DNA from: Periconia sp. R9002
Lineage: Eukaryota > Ascomycota > Dothideomycetes > Pleosporales > Periconiaceae
Assembly (NCBI GenBank): GCA_023627715.1
Contig: JAMAHW010000046.1
Location: 62,001 to 126,000, forward strand
Reading direction: 5' to 3'
DNA: 64,000 nt
Positions 12,625-23,319 of this stretch are shown piece after piece. The notes below the pieces were generated by a model. The model was not told where the DNA came from. It did not search any database and worked only from the letters and a program-made list of their open reading frames with translations. Each line of letters opens with the position of its first letter. Position 1 is the first letter of the stretch. A program made the translations under genes and the position numbers.

Positions 12625-13443
12625 TCAATCCTCGTCCGTAGCTCTCATCTTGCCCATTTCCACCTCGACCGAATCGGTTTTGACTCGCTGCCCATTGGCA
12701 TCCCTCCACCCGCCAATCATGCCCCAAATACTCAGCCCAGCCATTCCCCAGCCCAAAATCAACCACGGGACCATCATCCCACGGCCCGCGATTTCCACCG
12801 CACACTGCCTGCCGTAGTCTTCCGCGACCATACTCGCACCGGGCACTTTAGCCAGCTCGCACGACCACGTCTCCAGATCGAAGGTGCCGCGATTATACCG
12901 CATGCTATCCTCGGAGGACGACGAGATGTCGGCTTTGAAGTTGACATAACGCTCGCTAAAGTGCGACGACGACTTGTGCGTCATGTAGAGCGAGACCAGG
13001 GCGAAGAGGATGAGGATGCTGTTGCTGAAGTGGAGAAACATCATGTTGCGGCGGAAAGCGTAGGCTTGGGTCTTTTTGCCCTCTCGCCAGTCCATGACGA
13101 TGAAGAGCAAGTGGCCGATACTGAAAAAGGTCGAAATGGCACCTGAGACGAGCGCTAGTTTGGCTGGGGTGGTGTGGAGCTGTTTGGGGAGGGCGGCCAT
13201 TATGACGTTCTTTTCCGAGTTTTGGAACTCGAACCCAGTATCGCGGTTGTCCTCGATGAAGTTGATGGTTAGGGCCTTGAGCACAATGACGACGATGGAG
13301 ATTATGATGAGTAGAGATAAGAAGACGGCGTGGATAGCGCGTGATATCTTGTGGTGCTTTTGGAGGGAAATGGGTTGGTTGAAGACGGGCTTCTTTGGGG
13401 AGAGTTTACCCCACGAGGACGGGACTTTGAAATGGGGCTTCAT
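12625..13443 (-). CDS. Predicted four-pass membrane protein, function unknown
   Basis: A single exon encodes 272 residues. Four hydrophobic segments are visible: about 38-60 (AVFLSLLIIISIVVIVLKAL), about 92-113 (KLALVSGAISTFFSIGHLLFIV), about 133-153 (FLHFSNSILILFALVSLYM), and about 222-245 (VPWLILGWGMAGLSIWGMIGG). Two cysteines (SCELAK and QCAVEI) sit between segments 3 and 4 and could form a disulphide in an extracellular or lumenal loop. The termini are charged and likely cytosolic. The layout recalls tetraspan or SUR7-like proteins, but I see no defining motif and make no family call. It is convergent with STS1 and divergent from RTT106 across 1.4 kb. Confidence 0.75.
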   Translation of the reverse strand: MKPHFKVPSSWGKLSPKKPVFNQPISLQKHHKISRAIHAVFLSLLIIISIVVIVLKALTINFIEDNRDTGFEFQNSEKNVIMAALPKQLHTTPAKLALVSGAISTFFSIGHLLFIVMDWREGKKTQAYAFRRNMMFLHFSNSILILFALVSLYMTHKSSSHFSERYVNFKADISSSSEDSMRYNRGTFDLETWSCELAKVPGASMVAEDYGRQCAVEIAGRGMMVPWLILGWGMAGLSIWGMIGGWRDANGQRVKTDSVEVEMGKMRATDED

Positions 13444-14840
13444 CGTAGTTGATTCGGCGGACGGATTTGGATCTTCTATTTTAGCGGACGAGTGGTTTTT
13501 TTTGTGGGAATCGTGGAGGACGAGAATAGGACTATGAAGGAAACAATGCTTGAAATATTATCGTAGAAACCGAGAGCAAACAAACTTGAGAAATGAATTC
13601 ATCAAAGCAAAACAGTGACCAAGAGGCTAGAAGCCACCAAGAAAGAAAGAGAGGTATGAAAGAGATTGGGGCATGGAGACGGAGAAGAGCTTATTGTACG
13701 CAGTAGATATTGACGATGCTGGGTCACCCGTGGTCAACACCGTAGATTGGCATTTCTCGAACACGTCGTGCAGGGGAAAAGGCCTGAGCGGCGACCTGCG
13801 GCTCGGCACTTAATGCTGTACTGTGGAGCATAGGGCTGCTTTGGTTTCTTCAACTGCAGTCGCTTTAACAAAAGGTCCCCATGTATGACGAGGCATCTTC
13901 AGGCAGTGGGATATCAATGCATCTGGTGGGCTTCCGAGGCCAGGAGTGGTCGGACTGCCGAAGTCGAGACAGATGCTGTTAGAAGTTCGCAAGGCACGGA
14001 CCAGAGGCAGTTTTGCAATGGGAGGCGCCCTGGTAACAACATGAAGGGCAGCTAAGGTTTTAATAACGATGCGTTGTTAATGCTTTTCTCCGGCTTTCTG
14101 TTCGTCGGTGCGTGGTTCCCTTTAACCTTCGATGCGCTACCTCACGTGGATTAGCGGTGATTCGTGGGGGTTGAAGCTGATACACAGTGCTAAACAGCCA
14201 CGTATATGCCGTACCCAAGGCATTAAAGATTGATTATCGGCTATATTCAATCTGAGTGGCTTATGTTTCTGAACAATTAATGGCTTCATCAACTCTCCGA
14301 GGGGGTGATCGCCTTTGCATTCGAATATTGGAATATTGACGCTGATAACTCCAACCCTTGGATGTGAGCATGTCATTACCCGATAGGGGAAACAAGGTGG
14401 ATGAACGCACGGCTGTGATAGATACAACATGGGCCGTGTGCCTATTTTTTTTACTTAAGAAAAGGGTGTTGAGGATGTTGTTGTCTTTACCAGCGAATGG
14501 TCTATGATGGATTGATAGGGTAAGGTCAGAGTTCACTAAGAGTAGGAATTTCCTTAGTCATCATGAACTGTAACTGGCTGAGCCAAGGATATCTTTATTT
14601 ACCACGCTGTAACTTTTGAAGTCAACAAACGGGCAAAAGAAGCTTTTATTGGAGCAATCGACAATTAGTCACCTGTAATCCTTGTTACCAAAAACGCGTT
14701 CCACCAAGCACGACTCGCGTTCTATACGTGGTCGCATGCGCCGAATCAGAAAATAGTTGCAATTGGGCGCTACATCGCATCACATCTCACCAACAATCCC
14801 TACCATCATACCCATCGGCACTAAACGAATAAACAGCACC
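13444..14840. other. Divergent intergenic region upstream of RTT106
   Basis: This 1.4-kb stretch lies between the starts of the four-pass membrane protein and RTT106 and should contain both promoters. Only short, uncharacterised open frames occur. A weak near-palindrome (ttaataacgatgcgttgttaa) lies at about 14057-14077. No gene was recognised. Confidence 0.5.
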
Positions 14841-16218
14841 ATGCCTGGCGTCCGTCCCCAGGAAGTCGACCTCGCTTTCGCAGGCAATATTGAACTGCGA
14901 AAGCGAGTGCATGCCGCTATAGGTTGGTTGTCCTCGTTCTATTCTTGCAATCGAATGCGCCTTGAACTGACGCCAGACTCTCTCTAGACCAAGATCCCAC
15001 CCAAATCACCTTGTTCCGCGACATCTCCACCTACATCCTAAATCGAACATCACAATCCGCAGTCGAGCCTGTATCCAAGAAACGGAGATTCGACGACAGT
15101 AATGGGGTGCAAAACGGCGGCGCAGCAACATCTGCAGCGTTGACCAGCCCCTCACTCAAAGCGTGGCGTTCATACCCAGCCGTCAGCTTTTCCATACCTC
15201 AACGCAAGAAGTTCACCCTCGAACTAGTGGACAGCAAAAAGGATGGAGGGATCCGCGCAATCAATGCTGAAGGAAATGTTGAATTTAGCATCCCCTGGAC
15301 TCAGGTTGATCAGGTCTTTTGTTTGCCTATTCCCGACAAAGCCAAACGACAACACAACTTTGTTGTCCTTCCTCTCCATGGCGATGGAGTGAATCCGGTG
15401 CCCGATCATCTCAAAGCATCGCCCCCCGAGCCCATAGTGTGGACTTTCGAGGAAGCGACCGGTAAAAATATCGTCGAGGGCGAAGACCCAGGTCCTGCGC
15501 CAGTGGCGGAAGCCATTGAGCATTGCTTGACTAGGGCAGGCACTGGAAAGATGGTTGTATTTCCTGACGCCAACGAATTTGAGAGCGCGATACCTCAGAG
15601 CCATCGCAAAGGCGAGAAGGGATTCCATGTCAAAGCACACAGAGGCAGTAAAGAAGGTAACTCAGCTTTTCACGCTTAATCACTCTATTTGTCCAAGCGC
15701 TAATAGTTTCTCAAGGTTATCTCTTCTTCACATCTGTAGGAATTTTCTACGGCTTCAAGAAACCCCTTGCGTTCTTCGACTTTGCATCCGTCAATTCGAT
15801 ATCGTACACCGCTATACTGCGCAACACTTTCAACATGGTAATAACCACACAACACGGGGATATTGAGTTTGGGATGTTGGACCAGGACGATTACACCGGC
15901 ATAAACGAATATGTGCAGAAGCATGGTTTGCAGGATGCAAGCATGGCAGACGCGAGAAGGGCGAAGAAGCTGAACGTGAACCCGCCGGCTAATGGTGGTA
16001 AAGGAGCAAATGGTGCTGCAGCTGCAAATGATGACGGCGGCTTGAGCGAACTGCAAAAGGCAGAGCAGGAGTTGCAGGATCTCGAAGATGAAGATGAGGA
16101 AGATTATGACCCCGGACAAGAGGGCGAAAGTGATGGCAGTGGTGAGGACAGTGACGAGGAAGACAGTGAAGGCGAGGACTACGATGAGGAAGACGACGAC
16201 CAAGAGATGGAGGAATAA
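14841..16218 (+). CDS. RTT106: Histone chaperone Rtt106
   Basis: Rtt106 binds H3-H4, including H3 acetylated at K56, and acts in replication-coupled nucleosome assembly and silencing. Exons 14841-14922, 14988-15656 and 15716-16218 encode 417 residues. Introns are 65 and 59 bp. The tandem PH-like domain runs from about residue 95 to 330. Visible family blocks are AVSFSIPQRKKFTLEL, FVVLPL, the HVKAHRGSKEGYLFF segment that crosses the second intron, and GFKKPLAFFDFASVNSISY. The last ~48 residues form a very acidic tail (DEDEEDYDPG onward), a standard ending in fungal Rtt106. The first intron has a slightly weak gttggt donor, but the join gives the conserved HAAIDQDPTQITLFRDI frame. Confidence 0.9.
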
Positions 16219-16660
16219 GAATTGTGTACTGTCTTGATTATTGTGATATCCCCAACACTTTTGTATATTGCAATGATAATCACCATGAAAGGCCTACGAC
16301 TTACTTTATACTTCTACTTCTTTTGGGTTTTCAAGTTGTACATTACTAGTGTTGCTATGTTATTTCAGTATGTACATTTCCTCGGTGTTGTGGATGAGCC
16401 GCCAATACGCGACTGTTGGTTGATTAATCTACATCTATTTTGCCTATCACTTTACGATTAATATAGTGACCCCACATTCACAATGCTCACATTCACTACC
16501 GCTCCTGCATCTCTTGTTTTTTGTCTCCTTAAAACGAGCACTCGAAGCATTTGAAACCCATCAACAATGCTCCTTGCTGGCTAAAACTCGTTTACGAAGT
16601 TTTTAGATCTTGGACTTAGTGTGTATCCACTCGCCGTCGCAGTCCATTCTATGAAGTCCA
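16219..16660. other. Intergenic region between RTT106 and the GT90 gene
   Basis: This A/T-rich 440-bp stretch lies between two plus-strand genes and holds the RTT106 3' UTR and downstream promoter. An ATG at 16651, out of frame with the next gene, lies at its 3' edge. Nothing else was seen. Confidence 0.5.
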
Positions 16661-18790
16661 ATGTTTCCTCTTACGCAAAAGCCCACATGGCATGCACTCC
16701 GTGTCATGTCCTTCACAACGATACTACTATGTGGCGGGATTTGGTATCTTACTACATGGGGCAACGTGATGACGAGGTTGCGTTTCGGTGCAAGTTCTAC
16801 TGGCAGCGGATCCAGTCATCATGTGGCAAATGCGACTTCAAATTCTAACGTCGAACAATCGAATCATAGGGATAGACATCCGATTGAGCGCTTGATGGAT
16901 GACGCGCAGAAACGCTATGAGGCTCTGATGAACGACGAAGCGCATACTCTCGCTGATGCCGCGAAAAACTATCGCAAGAGGAGAGATAGACATCCTCCCC
17001 CAGGTTTCGATGCCTGGTACAACTTCGCCCAAACACGCAACGCACTCGTCATCGAGCCCTTTTTCGATCAGATCTACGCAGATCTCGCTCCCCTTAGAGG
17101 CATCGAACCGCACAGTCTCCGTCAGACAGCAAATGCCTTTTCGCCCAAGATCACTATTCGCAACGGGTCAATAGCTGCTAAAAAGGAGTTTCTGTATGAG
17201 AAGTTGGCTCAGACGGCATCGATGCTGCGGGCTCTAGCAGAAGATGTCCAGCTACCTGACCTTGACATACCAGTCAATGTAAATGATGACCCAGCAATGC
17301 TTGTGCCGTGGGAAACGATTGACACGGCATTGCAATTCGTGAAACCTTTACTGACTCCACCTAATGAGACCATTAATGAATACGCACCTATCGAGGATGG
17401 AGAAATTCCAGTGTTGAAGTTCGATCCAGAGTGGTTGCATGGTCGAGAGCGACATACATCAGCCCAATGGCTGGGTCCACGTCCCTTCTGGTCTTTGGTC
17501 CGTCCTGCATGCCCACCAGGTTCTCCTACGCGTGATCAGCCACTTATGCAGGACATATGGCATCGAGAAGGACATACAAAGGAAGAGCACCTCGCATCGG
17601 CTTTACTTCCCATGGACTTGCCCAGTGGGACATTTCATGGATTTGTTCAGAACCACACAAGTGCTTTGAGCGTTTGTCAACACCCTTCGTGGCAGGGTCT
17701 GCATGGGGCATTTGTAGCTCCTGTGCAATACAGTGTTACGCAGAAGTTATTCCCTCTGTTTTCGACAAGTAAACTCGCCGTCAGTAACGAAATTCTCATT
17801 CCAAACGTAGGAGACTGGAATACATCGAACCTATCGTCAAGTATGACTGTGCCGTGGAATGAGCGGGAAGATAAACTGCACTGGCGTGGTCCTGCAACTG
17901 GAGGCAAGAACACAGCCGACAATTGGCAGCGTTTCCATCGACATCGCTTTGTAGCTATGCTTAATGCAACGCACGTCGAAATTGCCGAAGGGCTGATACA
18001 TGCCGGTAATGAAAGCATAATCGGCCTAGGCTACGCGAGGAATTTTCGTCTTCTACCAGCCAATGCGTATAATTTGGAGACACAGCGGGGTGCAAAGATG
18101 GCAGAATGGGTGAACAACTGGGGAGACGCCGCATTTACTGATCTTCAGTGTAGTGAAGATGCAGTAAATGGCACATGTCCTTATACAGGCGAATATTTCT
18201 CATTAATCCCCCAAGATACTTTATCATCAAACAACAAAACGGTTGAATATAAGTATGCCGCTGTTTTGGATGGCGATGGTTCCGATGAAAACGGGAGTTT
18301 TGTTTCGGGCCTTCAATCTGGAACGCTTACTCTTAAAGCAAGCATTTACCATCAATGGTATGATAGTCGTGTGATACCTTGGTTGCACTTCATACCGCTC
18401 GACACCACGCTGGTGGACCTATACGCAGTAATGGAGTTTTTCGCAGGCTCGCAGGTAAGAGGGGACGCTGAAGAATTTGCGCATGCGCATATAGAGATGG
18501 AAAAGCACGAGCATCATTTCAACACACCACCTTCAAAAATGCCACGGCGGGATAAGCAAGAAAGCTACATTGACGAAAACGATGCCGTACCAGGGACAGA
18601 TGATAGTTCTGCTGATGGCAACGACGAGAGAACGCGAAGGGTTGCTGAAACAGGGAAGGAGTGGGCCATCAGAGCGCTGAGCAGAAACGATGCATTAGTC
18701 TACGTATATAGACTGCTTCTCGAATACGCAAGGATCAAAGATGATCGAAGGGAAATATTGGGATGGGTTGAAGATTTGCTGGAAGAATAG
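16661..18790 (+). CDS. GT90 (CAP10-like) glycosyltransferase, type II membrane protein
   Basis: A single exon encodes 709 residues. A short N-terminal hydrophobic anchor (about 16-33, MSFTTILLCGGIWYLTTW) predicts a Golgi/ER type II membrane protein. The C-terminal half is a GT90/CAP10 domain: the HWRGPATGG block at about 406-414, RHRFVAMLN, EYKYAAVLDGDG, FVSGLQSGTLTLKASIYHQWY and WLHFIPLDTTLVDLY. The family includes cryptococcal Cap10/Cxt1-like xylosyltransferases that build extracellular glycans; donor and acceptor here are unknown. The start at 16661 keeps a short basic cytosolic tail. ATG 16706 would begin directly at the anchor and has a better -3 base. A small membrane-protein gene follows on the same strand. 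Confidence 0.85.
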   Translation: MFPLTQKPTWHALRVMSFTTILLCGGIWYLTTWGNVMTRLRFGASSTGSGSSHHVANATSNSNVEQSNHRDRHPIERLMDDAQKRYEALMNDEAHTLADAAKNYRKRRDRHPPPGFDAWYNFAQTRNALVIEPFFDQIYADLAPLRGIEPHSLRQTANAFSPKITIRNGSIAAKKEFLYEKLAQTASMLRALAEDVQLPDLDIPVNVNDDPAMLVPWETIDTALQFVKPLLTPPNETINEYAPIEDGEIPVLKFDPEWLHGRERHTSAQWLGPRPFWSLVRPACPPGSPTRDQPLMQDIWHREGHTKEEHLASALLPMDLPSGTFHGFVQNHTSALSVCQHPSWQGLHGAFVAPVQYSVTQKLFPLFSTSKLAVSNEILIPNVGDWNTSNLSSSMTVPWNEREDKLHWRGPATGGKNTADNWQRFHRHRFVAMLNATHVEIAEGLIHAGNESIIGLGYARNFRLLPANAYNLETQRGAKMAEWVNNWGDAAFTDLQCSEDAVNGTCPYTGEYFSLIPQDTLSSNNKTVEYKYAAVLDGDGSDENGSFVSGLQSGTLTLKASIYHQWYDSRVIPWLHFIPLDTTLVDLYAVMEFFAGSQVRGDAEEFAHAHIEMEKHEHHFNTPPSKMPRRDKQESYIDENDAVPGTDDSSADGNDERTRRVAETGKEWAIRALSRNDALVYVYRLLLEYARIKDDRREILGWVEDLLEE

Positions 18791-19018
18791 GGCAAGAGTG
18801 ATGGACGAATCTGACAAGAATAGCAACAACCTTCGAGCCTTCCAAAAACACTGAGAGAACCTTGCCCAAAGAACTGACACAGGTTCTGTACAATTTCTAC
18901 AAAAATACGTCAACACCTATTGATGCCCATCACCAAAACCTGCCATATACCTCCTCCATTCAAAACAGAGTATCATCTTGCGCTGCCCTCGAAATTCCGA
19001 CCCCCGCCACGAGCAAGA

Positions 19019-19732
19019 ATGTTTAGCTACCTTCTGGGGTGTTTCATACTCATTATCCTTCCCATCATTTGGGAACAATACCTGCGCTACTTTGAAACAC
19101 TTCCATCCGCCCCACAATCACTTCCCTCGGCCTCGCGAGCAAGTGAAGATATTTCGCAGCAGAAATGCATACATGCGTTTGCGAAGTCCCAACCTAGATT
19201 CGACGGAGTAAATGAGAATGCGACCGAACCCGCGCCCGCTGTGAGCAACGTTTCCAATGGGAGTACGACAAGGAAGCCGTGGGAACCGCCATTTCCCAAA
19301 GCGCCCTTCCCGATATTGGAATCCAACAGGTCGTCTTCCATAGAAATGAATCTGAAAAATGACGCACAAAATACTGAGAGGAGGGTTGAAGACCAACGAG
19401 GGGAAACGCAAAGTATGATGAGAACTCAAAATCAAATGGAGCATGCGCCAGCAGACGGAAACCCTAATACCATATGTCCTGGGATGGGGAAAACAATAGT
19501 TGATCAGAGAGTTACAGCTCCCAGATGGTACAATGCCCGTTATCATTTCTCCTTACTCCAGTTCGGCATCTTTCTCCTAGTATTCCTCATATTTCTTGCT
19601 CTTTTCGCTACTATGATCGCTCATTCGTTAGCTTGGTTCATTGTGTACAAGACAGAATCACGGTTAGGAGATTTTCGGAAGGGTTTGATGCGAAGCGGCG
19701 ATATGCGTCTCTGTCTCTGCTCGAGAAATTGA
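19019..19732 (+). CDS. Small predicted membrane protein, function unknown
   Basis: A single-exon frame of 237 residues has two hydrophobic segments: an N-terminal one right after the start (FSYLLGCFILIILPIIW) and a long one near the C-terminus (LLQFGIFLLVFLIFLALFATMIA). Between them is a Ser/Pro/Asn-rich hydrophilic region with several N-glycosylation-like sites. I chose ATG 19019 because it has A at -3 and opens directly with a signal-anchor-like segment. ATG 18923 is in frame and would add 32 residues. The gene lies about 230 bp after the GT90 stop on the same strand. No family was recognised. Two well-formed membrane segments argue for a real gene, but it could be a chance frame. Confidence 0.45.
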   Translation: MFSYLLGCFILIILPIIWEQYLRYFETLPSAPQSLPSASRASEDISQQKCIHAFAKSQPRFDGVNENATEPAPAVSNVSNGSTTRKPWEPPFPKAPFPILESNRSSSIEMNLKNDAQNTERRVEDQRGETQSMMRTQNQMEHAPADGNPNTICPGMGKTIVDQRVTAPRWYNARYHFSLLQFGIFLLVFLIFLALFATMIAHSLAWFIVYKTESRLGDFRKGLMRSGDMRLCLCSRN

Positions 19733-20026
19733 AGTGCAGGCCGAGAGGGTGTGAAGAACGGGGGAAAACCTGTGGAGAAAGAGCAATGAAGAGATAACGA
19801 TATCATTGAAATTCCACTATCCGTATTTCCCAACGCCTTCGCATTTTCAATTTGGTTCACCATGAACACAATTCACTGCCTGTTACCCGCTAGATTACTT
19901 TTCCTGGTATCATCCTATATGCACCGTGATAAAACAATATGTACGAAAAGACAAAAATACCTCGAAATAGAAAAGTGTTCACGAGGAAAGAAAACTCCAC
20001 CCCTAACCGGCCTTTGCAGTCATAAA
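19733..20026. other. Convergent 3' region before the aquaporin gene
   Basis: Just under 300 bp separate convergent stops. It is A/T-rich and compatible with 3' UTRs. No feature was recognised. Confidence 0.4.
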
Positions 20027-21321
20027 TCATTGATTAGGAGAACCTCCAACCACATGACCCGACCTTTCCAGTTCCCTGGCTATGTCTCCGATAGTCGACC
20101 TTGAAGGTTCTTCGGCGTCGTCCTCGTTGAAGTTTCCAAGATAGTTTCTTTGACCACTGTGGCCCCTTTGGCTGCTGTGATTTCCACGGCTACTTTGCGA
20201 AAAGTCCCTAGTGCCATTCCTAGAACGACTGCGAGAGCTCGACTCGTTCGCCATCCTGACTGCCCGTTCTGCGGTAATAGCAGCTACATTTGGACGCTCC
20301 ACCTGCTCTGGATGTGCTGGATCATCGGGAGGCTTGAACAAAGCAGCCTCGTGATCATCAAAGTCCTGGCCAGGGTTCACCGTCTCATACTCGACTGACT
20401 TCACAATCCTGTACATGCCCCAAGCCAGCAGCGTTCCCATGAGCGGTCCGAACCAATAAATGTAGTGGTAACCGGGGAACTCTCTGTTCACGACACAGGG
20501 TCCGAAACTGCGAGTTGGGTTCAAGCTGCCACCTGTGTAGAAGACACCTACAAGCTCTGCGATGAAGAGCGCCAGACCAATACCAATGGGCGCCAGGTAC
20601 GTGGACTTGTGTTTCTCGGCCGCGAGCATGAAAATGGTGAAAACTAGGATGGACGTCAGGAACATCTCTAGAAATACACCTCGTGTAGGCGTCATTCCCG
20701 AACCGAGGGTCGTGGCGACGTTGAGGGGACCGGGGAAGATGGCTTTGACGGCGCCGGCTGCGGCAATTCCTGCGAGCATCTGAGTGATGAAACACAATAT
20801 TGCACGTATACCGTTCACGGAACCAATGAGAAATAAACCTAGTGTTACCTATTCGCATTCGTCAGTCAGCAGAGTCTTTTACAATCATACACCATGTGGA
20901 GTATGATGGGGTATTTGATGAGAGCATTTCTACTGAAAAGACTTACGGCAGGATTGAAAAGCCCTCCGCTGACCCTAAAGAACACCCAGACGTTCACCAT
21001 CAAACTAAATCCAAAGATCAAACTGATGTACAACAACACACTCGTGTTGGGTGCCTGGGTGAGACTGTTGTTCTGCGTGCGAGTGTTATTTGGATTTTCA
21101 AACTCCGCCGCAGTATTGGCCACCTGGGTCCCACCGTATGCGAAGAAAAGAAACATAAATGTCCCGGCGAACTCGGCAGTCGCAGCAACCAACTCGTTCT
21201 TCCATCTTGCTGTCAATGCGACGTTGAAGCGTGTACTTCGGCCTACAACATTGTTGGTATTGTTTTGTCCGTTGGAGGTTTCTTTGTTGGTGAATGGGAG
21301 GACATTATGGGCTTTCGCCAT
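20027..21321 (-). CDS. Aquaporin-family (MIP) channel with NPA/NPT pore motifs
   Basis: Exons 21321-20947 and 20848-20027 encode 398 residues. The 98-bp intron (gtaagt, aatag) splits the coding sequence exactly after the first NPA. Six membrane segments fit the MIP fold. The first pore motif is GGLFNPAV (N123-P124-A125). The second is GGSLNPTRSFGP (N235-P236-T237-R238), so the usual Ala is Thr while the pore Arg is kept. The short loop after TGGSLNP favours the water-channel type over the glycerol-facilitator type. The N-terminus is about 40 residues. The C-terminal tail of ~130 residues is hydrophilic and Ser/Arg-rich (SSSRSRSRNG), a likely regulatory region. It is probably in the plasma membrane; substrate is not shown. 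Confidence 0.88.
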
Positions 21322-22771
21322 GATGGTCGACTACAGTTGCAGCGTGGGTGTGGAAATGATAAGGAATATTGGCTGTGCCAGACCCGCTACACAACTCGAA
21401 GTCGAGAGAAACTATCAAAAAGAAACTCTTTGTGATGATTGTAAGACAGGAGGAAACTGATTGAAAGTACTGTAAGGCACTGTTGTGAGTAAGATCAAAA
21501 TCGGTTCAACCGCTCTTTTTCTTCTTTCCCAAGGGAAGACGTCACAATGCAGCCGCGTTTCCTACGGGACTAGACACCACTAGAACTCGTCCCGCACATG
21601 CCGCCATCGATGAGGTCTCAGCCCTATGGCGTTTATGACGACATGCCGTTTCCACAGTAAGGTTATGCCAGTAAGCCAACGGTTAGGAAAAAGACGAACG
21701 CCACGGCTCCCCTCAAACTCAGTCAATGAGACCTGTTAGTTTAGTACAATGATTCCCAGTTTATCAGGACTTGGGCTCGATATCTGACGATGGACGTGAG
21801 AAGTAAAAAGACGGAGATTCAATAAGGCGTGCATCCGTGAACGAAACTGCTAAGGCTATGGGGGTCGAGTGATCGACGCTAGGGAACCTTCGATAAGCGA
21901 GATGACCTGCATGACTTTGGTGTGAATGAGATCATAACACAAAGGGAATGGAGGGGTTGTGCCCGCGGAATTGGGAGACGGCACCATACATCTGACGAAT
22001 ACCGTGATGTTTTCCTGAGAGTCCAGGGCGAGATAGATTGCAACCGTGGTTTCGGATTTAAAATGGTGGCCGCAGGGACGCGGCAGGGACGACGCATATC
22101 GGGACATTAGTGTACCCATCCATGATTGACCAATATATGGGCCCAACTTGAGCCTTTTTATAACCATACAGTTGAGCTGAGTCTTCCGATCAAGCATGCG
22201 GCGTCCCGATGCACTATCCCCCTGTACGTCTTGATGTCGCGCATGTGATAAGATGGCCTACTCTTGCCAGGTGTGTCGTCGGGCGCGCAAAAATTGACTA
22301 TTGGAACAACTTCGTCGTCATGGGCCTAGCAGAATTCTGCAGTGATTAGATGAACTGCAGCATCTACATTTGATGTGTACATGCATACATCATGATGTGT
22401 TGTATTTTCAAGATTTCGGTTCTTCAACATTGCATGCATGCATTGATGTGTGTGAGGGGAAAGCAAAAGAGAGCGTGGTAATGCTATGTTGCATGGGATG
22501 CCAGGATAGATTCCCCGAGGCTCAAACAAAAGGATTCATATCCACGACTCGCCGGTTTTAGTATTTCCACTGCTCCAAGCACTTGAGACATCTGGATGAA
22601 TGTTGTAGCGGTCACGTGGTGATACTCGCGGGAGTAAGACAGCTAACACTAATCCAGTTAGTTTCGCCAAGCTCGCTTGTTCCGCCCAAGTGTCGCGCAC
22701 CACTTTACAAATTCCAAAATCATTTCGTCTCCGTCCTTCAGCACACCACGACGACACCCTAAGCCGCCAAC
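21322..22771. other. Divergent intergenic region, aquaporin and RPL28 promoters
   Basis: This 1.45-kb stretch contains the promoters of the aquaporin and RPL28 genes. Two perfect 12-bp palindromes lie at 22387-22398 and 22431-22442. An ACCCTAA (telo-box-like) heptamer lies at 22756-22762, 10 bp before the RPL28 start; similar boxes are known in ribosomal protein promoters of many eukaryotes. No gene was recognised. Confidence 0.5.
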
Positions 22772-23319
22772 ATGCCCACCCACTTGAGCAAGACGAGAAA
22801 GCACCGAGGTATGTTTCCACGAGAGCATCATTGATCTCAGGCATTGACAACGGATAGGCCATGTCAGTGCTGGACACGGTCGTGTCGGTAAGCACCGAAA
22901 GCATCCCGGTGGTCGTGGTCTTGCCGGTGGTCAACACCACCACCGAACCAACTTGGACAAATACCATCCCGGTTACTTCGGAAAGGTTGGTATGCGACAC
23001 TTCCACCACCTTCACAACCACGACTGGAAGCCCATTGTGAACATCGACAAGGTAGGTCCAAACCTCCAAAAATGCATACAATACTCCCTCTAACCTGAGA
23101 TAGCTCGTGGCCCTTATCCCCGAAGAGAAGCGCGAACAGTATGCTAGCGGATCCAAGTCTGACACTGCCCCGGTCATCAACCTCCTGAGCCACGGCTACG
23201 CCAAATTGTTGGGCAAGGGCCGTATCAACATCCCGGTCGTCGTCCAGGCCCGCTACGTGAGCGCCGAAGCCGAGAGAAAGATCAAGGAGGCCGGTGGTGT
23301 TATCCAGCTTGTTGCTTAG
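22772..23319 (+). CDS. RPL28: 60S ribosomal protein L28 (uL15, L27a family)
   Basis: This is a core protein of the large cytosolic ribosomal subunit, near the peptide exit side. Exons 22772-22808, 22858-23051 and 23104-23319 encode 148 residues, the usual size. Introns are 49 and 52 bp. The N-terminus [13 protein letters not shown] is joined through the first intron to [20 protein letters not shown], the Gly/His/Arg-rich signature of eukaryotic uL15. The uL15 domain continues through [15 protein letters not shown] to the conserved end. Introns close to the start codon are common in fungal ribosomal protein genes. Confidence 0.95.
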
